A stretch of 17,595 nucleotides of DNA from JAWUWD01 sp034112085 (GTDB lineage: Bacteria; Bacteroidota; Bacteroidia; Cytophagales; Cyclobacteriaceae): the NCBI GenBank assembly GCA_034112085.1, contig JAWUWD010000070.1, positions 1 to 17,595 of the forward strand, read 5' to 3'. A program made the position numbers and the translations under genes. The notes under the pieces were generated by a model. That model was not told the origin of the DNA. It did not search any database and worked only from the letters and a program-made list of their open reading frames with translations. Position 1 is the first letter of the stretch. Each line of letters starts with the position of its first letter. Shown one piece after another: positions 1 through 6,292 of this stretch.

Positions 1-702
1 ATGAAACATAACAAAGATTTTAGTCTTGATGGAATTGGTGAAGACTTATTCTTTTTATCGATTGGTCATATCTCCCCAGTATGGTATAGTACACTTGCAA
101 GAAGTGGGTATTTTGAAGTAAGTGAACTCAAAACTTTCAGAAAATTAAATACAAGACTTCAAGGACATCCAGCAACTGAAGAAGGACTACCTGGTATCAG
201 AATAGCCTCTGGATCTCTGGGACAAGGTCTATCAGCCGGAACCGGTGCAGCGCAAATCAAGAAGCTCAATGGAGATGATAGACTTGTATATGTTCTTATG
301 GGAGATGGCTAAGTGCAAGAAGTACAAGTATGGGAAGCGGCTATGTATGCAGCTCACCACAAAGTAGACAATCTCATTGCCTCAGTTGATTTCAATGGTC
401 AGCAAATTGATGGACCAACAGAAGAAGTGATGTCTTTACTTAACATCAAAGCTAAATGGGAAGCCTTCGGATGGCAAGTAGTCGAAAGTGATGGAAATGA
501 CTTCGACAGCCTTATCAAAACATTGAAAGAAGCACAATCGCTCACCGGCAATGGTAAACCAATTCTAAATCTTATGAAAACAGAAATGGGTCAAGGTGTG
601 GACTTCATGGTAGGCACACATAAATGGCATGGTGTAGCTCCGAATGATGAGCAGCTGGCTGATGCGCTTGGTCAATTGGAAGAAACTCTAGGCGATTACT
701 AA
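1..702 (+). pseudogene. Transketolase N-terminal subunit, 5'-truncated by window, interrupted by in-frame stop
   Basis: This is the thiamine-diphosphate-binding half of a split transketolase (pentose phosphate pathway). The reading frame is open from base 1 to 309, hits TAA at 310-312, and resumes in the same frame to 702, so the lesion is a nonsense change and not a frameshift. The stop falls just after the GDG of the cofactor motif, where family members read GDGE-x-QEGQ-x-WEA; here the sequence reads GDG, stop, VQEVQVWEA. Other family signatures remain: RLQGHP, GLPGIRIASGSLGQG, and FNGQQIDG as the second half of the cofactor motif. The usual SNGH motif reads SIGH (residues 20-23 from base 1). 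Homologues carry roughly 45-50 residues before the first Met seen here, so base 1 is an internal codon. The partner subunit gene lies 66 bases downstream. Either the gene is decaying or the sequence has errors. Identity is certain; functional status is not. Confidence 0.85.
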
Positions 703-768
703 CACTTGAAATAATTTTATCTAAAAAATTCATTGGAAGCATCCAATATATCAATAATCAATACGCTC

Positions 769-1722
769 ATGACAAAAATCACCTTCACAGAAAAGAAAGA
801 TACTAGATCAGGTTTTGGCGCTGGACTATTAGAATTAGGCAAGCAAAATGAAAATATAGTAGCTCTTTGTGCTGACCTTATTGGGTCACTAAAAATGGGC
901 CCTTTCAAGGAAGCCTTTCCTGAGAGATTTTTTCAAGTAGGTATCGCAGAGGCAAATATGATAGGGCTAGCAGCTGGTATGACCATTGGTGGAAAGATAC
1001 CATTTACAGGTACATTTGCGAATTTCTCCACCGGCAGAGTGTATGATCAAATCAGACAGTCTGTAGCCTATTCTGAAAAGAATGTGAAAATATGTGCTTC
1101 ACATGCAGGACTAACTCTAGGAGAAGATGGTGCTACTCACCAGATACTAGAAGACATAGGAATGATGAAAATGCTTCCTAACATGACGGTAATTGTCCCA
1201 TGTGATCACAATCAAACTAAAGCAGCCACAATAGCCCTAGGTTCTCATCAAGGACCAACATACTTAAGATTTGGTAGACCAAGTTGGCCTGTATTCACTC
1301 CCGCTGATCAAAAGTTTGAAATCGGTAAAGCTGTCGAAATGATCGAAGGAACTGATGTCACAATCTTTGCTACTGGTCATATGGTATGGCAAGCAATCGA
1401 AGCTGAAGCTATATTGGCTGAAAAAGGGATCAGTGCTGAAGTGATCAATATTCACACAATTAAGCCACTTGATGTACAGGCTATTATAAAGTCTGTGAGC
1501 AAAACTAAATGTGTCGTGACAGCCGAAGAACACCAGATCAATGGTGGTCTTGGTGATAGTGTTGCACAAACATTAGCACTAAATACTCCGGCTCCAATCG
1601 AAATGGTCGCTGTCAAAGATCAATTTGGAGAAAGTGGCACACCTATGCAGCTACTTGAAAAATATGGTTTGGCACCAAGTGATATTGTTGAGGCTGCCGA
1701 GAAAGTGATTGCTAGGAAGTAA
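769..1722 (+). CDS. Transketolase C-terminal subunit
   Basis: The 317-residue protein is the pyrimidine-binding and C-terminal half of a split transketolase. It acts in the cytoplasm with the N-terminal subunit to move two-carbon units between sugar phosphates. Visible signatures are DTRSGFGAGLLELG near the start, VGIAEANMIGLAAGMT (containing the glutamate that activates the thiamine ring), CASHAGLTLGEDGATHQ, GPTYLRFGRPSWP, and the C-terminal EEHQINGGLGDSVAQ segment. Length is normal for the family. The ATG at 769 is preferred over an upstream in-frame TTG at 733, because homologues begin close to the motif KDTRSGFG. It follows the N-terminal subunit gene by 66 bases and was presumably cotranscribed. 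It shows no damage even though its partner has a stop codon, so either the lesion is recent or artefactual, or another N-terminal subunit exists elsewhere. Confidence 0.93.
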   Translation: MTKITFTEKKDTRSGFGAGLLELGKQNENIVALCADLIGSLKMGPFKEAFPERFFQVGIAEANMIGLAAGMTIGGKIPFTGTFANFSTGRVYDQIRQSVAYSEKNVKICASHAGLTLGEDGATHQILEDIGMMKMLPNMTVIVPCDHNQTKAATIALGSHQGPTYLRFGRPSWPVFTPADQKFEIGKAVEMIEGTDVTIFATGHMVWQAIEAEAILAEKGISAEVINIHTIKPLDVQAIIKSVSKTKCVVTAEEHQINGGLGDSVAQTLALNTPAPIEMVAVKDQFGESGTPMQLLEKYGLAPSDIVEAAEKVIARK

Positions 1723-1761
1723 TATCTATTTAGATCGCTTACACAATTGGCGAATTAATAT

Positions 1762-1799
1762 AAAAAGCCTTGAAGAAAGTGATTTCTTTAAGGCTTTTT
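1762..1799. terminator. Bidirectional hairpin terminator between convergent genes
   Basis: A 17-bp stem (AAAAAGCCTTGAAGAAA pairing with TTTCTTTAAGGCTTTTT, one G-T wobble) closes a GTGA loop. The outer part of the stem gives a T-run on both strands, so it can end the transketolase transcript on the plus strand and the riboflavin synthase transcript on the minus strand. Confidence 0.85.
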
Positions 1800-1873
1800 A
1801 TATTACCCTTTTTCTTATTATCAGGCTGATAAAAAGCTAGTTACATATTTTAAATTAAGTGATATATATGAAT

Positions 1874-2458
1874 TTATCTTTTCATCAATCGTTGCACGTA
1901 CTTACCTACTATATCAAATTCTAAATTAATATGATCGTCTACTTTCAAGTCTTGCATACTGGTGTGTTCATAGGTGTAAGGAATAATGGCTACAGTGAAT
2001 CCATTTTCTTTAGATTTGAAGCAAGTCAAACTAATTCCATTAATTGTGATGGATCCTTTCTCTACGGTCACATTTCCAATGCTTGAATCATATTCAAAAT
2101 CAAATAACCAACTACCATCTTCTTCTTTGATATTAGTACAAGTCCCAATTTGATCGACATGCCCTTGAACAATATGTCCATCAAATCGCCCATTATTGAG
2201 CATACAGCGTTCAAGATTAATCTTACTGCCAACTCTCCAGCCTCCTAAACTGGTCTTCTCGAGTGTCTCATTTACGGCAGTGACCCAATAATTTTTTTCA
2301 GTAAGTTCAGTCACTGTCAGGCATACGCCATTATGTGCGACACTCTGATCTACTTTAAGTTCAGACGTGATATCACAATTTATTTTGAAGTGAACATTGG
2401 TCCCCTCCTTCTTGATCTCCTTGATGGTACCAAGTGTTTCTATAATCCCTGTAAACAT
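1874..2458 (-). CDS. ribE: Riboflavin synthase, alpha subunit
   Basis: This 194-residue cytoplasmic enzyme dismutates two molecules of 6,7-dimethyl-8-ribityllumazine into riboflavin and a pyrimidinedione, the last step of vitamin B2 synthesis. It consists of two lumazine-binding beta-barrel repeats. The first opens with the invariant MFTGIIE and carries SVAHNGVCLTV. The second carries GRFDGHIVQGHVDQIG and GSITINGISLTC. The tail LEFDIVGKYVQRLM is the usual C-terminal helix of the trimer. Length is typical (about 190-220). The start at 2458 is fixed by the MFTGI motif, where the N-terminal Met is conserved. It stands alone, convergent with the transketolase gene and sharing the hairpin at 1762-1799. 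No other rib gene is in the window, and no FMN riboswitch is evident in the roughly 60 bases upstream. Some databases call the gene ribC. Confidence 0.95.
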   Translation of the reverse strand: MFTGIIETLGTIKEIKKEGTNVHFKINCDITSELKVDQSVAHNGVCLTVTELTEKNYWVTAVNETLEKTSLGGWRVGSKINLERCMLNNGRFDGHIVQGHVDQIGTCTNIKEEDGSWLFDFEYDSSIGNVTVEKGSITINGISLTCFKSKENGFTVAIIPYTYEHTSMQDLKVDDHINLEFDIVGKYVQRLMKR

Positions 2459-2536
2459 GATGTAAAGCTAATCATTTCGAAGAGTTGATGAAATAATTTC
2501 AAATTCTCACAAGACATTTTTTTTAGTCATTTCTAA

Positions 2537-2737
2537 CGTAAACGGCCATGGCTACTCACAAAGTTTCAAAAAAAAGGAATTGATACTTTTCAAGCATATG
2601 TTAATGTCTTAAACCAGGATTATCGTAGATATAGAAAGAATATTGATTGCGGGTTCAATTCAAAATCTTCCTTCAATAGCATTTTTAAAAAAGTAACCGG
2701 ACACACACCTTCCGAGTATAAAAAGCTACACTCCTAA
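2537..2737 (+). pseudogene. C-terminal remnant of an AraC-family regulator
   Basis: The frame just after a stop (TAA 2534-2536) reads a degenerate start, GIDTFQAYVNVL, then a short unrelated-looking bridge, then DCGFNSKSSFNSIFKKVTG followed by HTPSEYKKLHS and a stop at 2735-2737. The second part is a near-perfect second helix-turn-helix of an AraC/XylS DNA-binding domain (GFNSKSSFNxxFKKxTGxTPSEY is the common Bacteroidota form). The first part matches the start of the same domain (FNxYVNxxR). About 20-25 residues expected between the two are missing or scrambled, and there is no sensor domain and no plausible start. It is a dead fragment about 66 codons long, directly followed by an insertion-sequence remnant. 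Insertion and deletion probably destroyed the gene. Confidence 0.8.
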
Positions 2738-3000
2738 GTGGACTTGCAACAAAAAACTGGACAAATAGTTAAGCGCATTTTGAATAATTGATTTTCTCAT
2801 ATTGTTCGGGTGTTTTGTACCCGAGATATGAAGGTATTCTTTTTATGTTGTACCAGATTTCCACGAACTCAAACACATCATTTTTGGCATGTAGAATACT
2901 TTGATACTTGATGTGATAGATCATTTCTGATTTTAATATTTTAAAGAAGTTTTCAGCTACAGCGTTGCCCCAACAATTACCTTCCTTAAGAGCTATCAAT
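2738..3000 (-). mobile_element. IS3-family insertion sequence remnant, 3' end
   Basis: The segment holds the terminal part of an IS3-family transposase on the minus strand, plus a short end sequence at about 2738-2764 (gacttgcaacaaaaaactgg in its middle). This resembles the outer ends of IS150/IS3-type elements that often contain ACAAAAAACTGGAC. The element begins one base after the stop codon of the AraC remnant. No matching opposite end is visible, because homology stops near 3000. The boundary at 2738 is inferred from the end-like sequence, not from a target duplication. Confidence 0.65.
2769..2999 (-). pseudogene. IS3-family transposase (OrfB) C-terminal fragment
   Basis: About 70 residues of the integrase core remain. 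KEGNCWGNAVAENFFKILKSE includes the third catalytic acid of the DDE triad (Glu in AVAEN), and VEIWYNIKRIPSYLGYKTPEQYE is the standard C-terminal motif of IS3/IS150 transposases (usually WYN-x-KR-x-H-S-x-LGY-x-SP). The first two catalytic aspartates and more than 200 residues of the N-terminal part are absent. Upstream the frame reaches a stop within 15 bases of the last homologous codon. It cannot be functional. The TTG that opens the frame is not a real start. Confidence 0.85.
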
Positions 3001-3110
3001 TCGAAAATTACTTAGAAAACACAAAGTTGTCTTAACACTTACATTTTCTAATTCTATTCTATCAAGATTTAGACTTATATTATGACATTATTTAAGCAGC
3101 CAATACCAAT

Positions 3111-3833
3111 ATGAATATTTCAGCAAGCAGTGCTACAAAAGAAGACCATAAAGACATTATAGAAATAGAAGGAAATCCTCACGTGAGGTACTACAAGGAG
3201 AGTTACGATGAGAAAAAAATGATTGCAGAAAGCGGTGATTTTTATAATTGGATAGATCAAAGAAGAACCGTGCGAGATTTTTCGGATAAGCCTATTCCGA
3301 AAGAAGTTATTGACAATATACTTCTATCTGCATCGACTGCTCCTTCTGGCGCTCATAAGCAACCTTGGACATTCTGTGTGGTATCTAACCCTGAGATAAA
3401 GTCCAAAATACGAGAAGCAGCTGAACAAGAGGAGCTTGAAAGTTACAATGGAAGGATGAGTGATGAGTGGTTGGAAGCGCTGAAGCCAATAGGCACTGAT
3501 TGGAAAAAGCCATTTCTTGAAATTGCGCCATATTTAATCATCGTTTTTAAAAAATCATACGATCTTGATGATAAAGGAAATAAAAAGAACAACTACTATG
3601 TAAATGAATCGATTGGACTTGCAGCGGGATTCCTCTTGACAGCTATTCATCAAGCCGGGCTTGTCGCTTTGACACACACACCTAGTCCGATGAATTTCCT
3701 TTCCAAAATTTTAGATCGCCCAGTTAACGAGCGACCCTATTTATTGATTCCAGTAGGCTATCCAGCTGAGAAGGTTTATGTTCCTCAATTGGAGAGGAAG
3801 GCACTTGAGGATATTTCGGCATATTATGATTAG
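3111..3833 (+). CDS. Iodotyrosine deiodinase-like nitroreductase-family flavoprotein
   Basis: This 240-residue protein has the FMN-dependent nitroreductase fold. RRTVRDFSDKPIP (51-63) and STAPSGAHKQPWTF (75-88) are the FMN-phosphate and flavin-contacting segments, and LLIPVGYPAE (211-220) is the C-terminal signature. Within the superfamily it matches the iodotyrosine deiodinase branch. The three residues that grip the zwitterion of halotyrosine in mammalian IYD (Glu157, Tyr161, Lys182) align with Glu108, Tyr112 and Lys133, in the same spacing (EELESY, then TDWKKPF). Such enzymes reductively remove iodide or bromide from 3-halotyrosines. Bacterial members exist in Bacteroidota, but their cellular role is unclear. 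There is no signal peptide or membrane anchor, so it is cytoplasmic. It lies 14 bases from a convergent flavoprotein gene and alone on its strand. The family branch is well supported; the in vivo substrate is inference. Confidence 0.88.
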   Translation: MNISASSATKEDHKDIIEIEGNPHVRYYKESYDEKKMIAESGDFYNWIDQRRTVRDFSDKPIPKEVIDNILLSASTAPSGAHKQPWTFCVVSNPEIKSKIREAAEQEELESYNGRMSDEWLEALKPIGTDWKKPFLEIAPYLIIVFKKSYDLDDKGNKKNNYYVNESIGLAAGFLLTAIHQAGLVALTHTPSPMNFLSKILDRPVNERPYLLIPVGYPAEKVYVPQLERKALEDISAYYD

Positions 3834-3847
3834 TCTATGAGTCAGCT

Positions 3848-5335
3848 TTAGAATAAAATATTCTCATATACTCCTTCAGCGCTGTACACTCGGCATGAAT
3901 TCTCATGCATGGCTTCAGGCTTGAAAAGACTCTTGCCTAGTAACATCCTCACACATTCTTGAATACCCTCTGTAATCGAAGGATGCGGATGTACACATTC
4001 AGCCAACTCATTGATGCCTTTATCCATGGAAATCAGTAAGGCAACAGCTTGAATGGCACTAGAGGCATGATTACCTACTACTCTCATTCCTAGTATTTTC
4101 ATTTCATCATCATTAGTCACTAGCATTTTGATGAAACCTTGCATATTTCGTTTAGCGATTGCTCTAGGGATACAAGTATAGTCCAGCGTGGCTACCTTAT
4201 AGCTAATACCTTTTTGCCGTGCTTGATTTTCATTGAGACCTACTCCGGCTACTTCAGGATTTAAGAACATAATCGTTGAGATGTTTTCATAGATCAGCTT
4301 TCTCTCAGGCTTCCCAAATATCCTCTCTACAGCATATCTACCTTCCAACTCGCCTACATTGACCAAGGCTATATCAGCCGTAATATCCCCTACTGCATAG
4401 ACATTGGGAACACTGGTTTGTGTGTCATCATCTTCAATACCTCTATTGTTCAAGTTGATATTAACATTCTCGTCCCAGAGGTTTTCATAGTTGGGAACAC
4501 GCCCCACTGATACGAGTGCTTTATCTACATGAAAGACTTCTTTTCGTCCATCATCATATTCCAACTCATACTCCACTTTACCATCAACTATATCCATTCT
4601 GATTAGCTGTGATTTTCGATGGATAAGCACATTGCTCTTCTCGAGGTTCTCCTCGATGACCTCAACAATATCCTCATCTTCGAATGGCAGTATTCGTTCT
4701 CCTTTATCTATTAAGTGCACTTTGGTCTTCCCAAATCCCGAGAATATTGTAGCAAATTCACACCCAATCACCCCAGCTCCTAAGATCACCATACTCTCTG
4801 GAAAATCTTCCATAGCTTCGATCCCATCACTGGTCAATATGATTTTCTCGTCAATAGGAATATGTGGAAGTTTTCTTGGTCTACTTCCCGTTGCCAAGAC
4901 TATATATTCACCATATACTAATTCTTCGCCTTTGTCTGTAGAAATTTGAACTTCATTATTAGAAATCAATTTGGCACTACCTTTTTTGAAGCTCAGTAAG
5001 TTCGAATAACTGGAATGATGCAACTGCTCCATGTGAGTTGTTAACATTTCAATTCGATGACTTACTGCTCCGGCTACCTCTGCTTTGATTTCTTTGAAAT
5101 TGACATCGGGAGATTTCATATTGAACCTCTTCAAATGTTTATTCAGCATTGCAGTCTCTCGTGATATCTCCCACCAAGTCTTAGAGGAAAGTGCCCCATT
5201 TGTCACACCAGCTCCACCCAAATTCTCTCTTTCGATAAGCAATGTTTTCTTTTTAAAATCCATTGCCCGCATCGCTGCGGCATATCCTGAAGGACCGCCA
5301 CCTATCACGATCAAATCATATTTTTCCATAGTCAA
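3848..5335 (-). CDS. Dihydrolipoamide dehydrogenase-like flavoprotein lacking the redox disulfide
   Basis: The 495-residue protein has the full architecture of the class I pyridine nucleotide-disulfide reductases: an FAD-binding GGGPSGYAA (12-20), an ATGSRPR loop, a second nucleotide-binding ILGAGVIGCEFA, the second FAD motif VYAVGDI, and a C-terminal dimerisation domain with HPHPSITEG, whose His451 and Glu456 align with the catalytic His-Glu pair. The active-site loop that normally reads LGGTCLNxGCIPSK reads LGGAGVTNGALSSK (39-52), so both redox cysteines are replaced (Gly43, Ala48). It therefore cannot do dithiol chemistry. A direct FAD/NAD(P)H activity, such as a transhydrogenase- or diaphorase-like reaction, is possible. 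About 30 residues extend past the usual C-terminus. The gene is last in a minus-strand run, 36 bases after ctlX. Confidence 0.88.
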   Translation of the reverse strand: MTMEKYDLIVIGGGPSGYAAAMRAMDFKKKTLLIERENLGGAGVTNGALSSKTWWEISRETAMLNKHLKRFNMKSPDVNFKEIKAEVAGAVSHRIEMLTTHMEQLHHSSYSNLLSFKKGSAKLISNNEVQISTDKGEELVYGEYIVLATGSRPRKLPHIPIDEKIILTSDGIEAMEDFPESMVILGAGVIGCEFATIFSGFGKTKVHLIDKGERILPFEDEDIVEVIEENLEKSNVLIHRKSQLIRMDIVDGKVEYELEYDDGRKEVFHVDKALVSVGRVPNYENLWDENVNINLNNRGIEDDDTQTSVPNVYAVGDITADIALVNVGELEGRYAVERIFGKPERKLIYENISTIMFLNPEVAGVGLNENQARQKGISYKVATLDYTCIPRAIAKRNMQGFIKMLVTNDDEMKILGMRVVGNHASSAIQAVALLISMDKGINELAECVHPHPSITEGIQECVRMLLGKSLFKPEAMHENSCRVYSAEGVYENILF

Positions 5336-5371
5336 CTAATATACAATTCAGATTGATTCTTATAAATATAG

Positions 5372-6292
5372 CTATTTCTTTGGCAAATGAATACCTGCCA
5401 TCATGCATCTAACTCCTCCACCGCCATATTGCTCAATAGTCGGAATTTCTACACTAATTATGTCTACCGATTGTGTAATTGCATTGATTTGTCCATTGAC
5501 TAGCGATTGAAATGCTTGCTGAGACATCACAAGAAATCGTTCTTGATTCTCATTCTCCACTTCAAGCATATTTCCTGCAAATGCATTCATTTGTTCATAG
5601 CCAATCGCGATTAATTGCCTATCACCCATTTGTAAGTGATTGATGACATTTTCTTGATCCTCATCAGCAATAGATTCTAGGCAAACAATAGTAAAATCTG
5701 TAGCCACGCACATCATAACATTGGTATGATATATAGGATCTCCATTTTTATCAACAGCGCCAAATACTACGGGGGTATAATTCAGTTGATCACATAAATC
5801 TATTAAGAGTATTTCATCTGTCCGAGATGACTTGCATGCGTAGGCCTTCTTACCGCTGTGGTCAAAGACAATACTGCCCGTACCTTCTAGATACTTTCCT
5901 TGCTGTTCATATTTAGATAAATCTGTTTCAGAATCGATGACATATTTATCTCTTAATAAGTCAATAACATCAGTTCTTCTTTCGAGTCGTCTATTCTCCG
6001 CTTCCATTGGGTAAAGCACAATTTCACCATTGTGATGTGTGCTAAACCAATTGTTGGGAAAAATAGCATCTGGCGTAGTCGGGGATTCTGAATCATCAAC
6101 TACATGAATTGTTATATCTTTTAATCTAAGGGTCTTGACCATATGATCAAACTCCTCTAACGCCTTTTGGTGAATCAAATCTACATCGATATCTGGAGAA
6201 AATTGGAAGGCATTAGAAGCTGCTGTTTGTGCATTATATCCAAACGCTGCTGGCCGGATCATTAGAATTGATTGAGGAGATTGATTTGTCAT
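5372..6292 (-). CDS. ctlX: CtlX-type citrulline hydrolase (amidinotransferase/arginine deiminase fold)
   Basis: The 306-residue protein belongs to the guanidine-modifying pentein superfamily. Active-site elements appear in order: DAIFPNNWFSTH (Asp75), LEGTGSIVFDH (Glu136), YHTNVMMCV (His189) and the C-terminal GGGGVRCMMAGIHLP with the nucleophile Cys296. This set and the length match the family named after Francisella CtlX, described as a citrulline ureidase that converts citrulline to ornithine, carbon dioxide and ammonia. A related arginine- or dimethylarginine-hydrolysing activity cannot be excluded from sequence. It is cytoplasmic, without a signal peptide. Its ATG follows the TAA of the histidine kinase gene with no base between (TAAATG), which implies cotranscription and translational coupling. 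The flavoprotein gene follows 36 bases later. In many Bacteroidota this family neighbours ornithine aminotransferase; that gene is not here. Confidence 0.85.
   Translation of the reverse strand: MTNQSPQSILMIRPAAFGYNAQTAASNAFQFSPDIDVDLIHQKALEEFDHMVKTLRLKDITIHVVDDSESPTTPDAIFPNNWFSTHHNGEIVLYPMEAENRRLERRTDVIDLLRDKYVIDSETDLSKYEQQGKYLEGTGSIVFDHSGKKAYACKSSRTDEILLIDLCDQLNYTPVVFGAVDKNGDPIYHTNVMMCVATDFTIVCLESIADEDQENVINHLQMGDRQLIAIGYEQMNAFAGNMLEVENENQERFLVMSQQAFQSLVNGQINAITQSVDIISVEIPTIEQYGGGGVRCMMAGIHLPKK

Noticed and set aside
310..312. Stop-codon recoding in the transketolase gene (selenocysteine or pyrrolysine)
   Set aside because: The codon is TAA, which is not used for either residue, and family members have Glu there. 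Mutation or sequence error is simpler.
1264..1569. 101-codon minus-strand frame opposite the transketolase C-terminal subunit, and similar antisense frames across the other genes
   Set aside because: They overlap well-supported genes fully, have Cys/Ser/Phe-rich shadow composition and no motifs.
2769..2999. Intact small transposase or helper gene
   Set aside because: It holds only the last part of the DDE domain, with two catalytic Asp residues missing and a non-homologous start.
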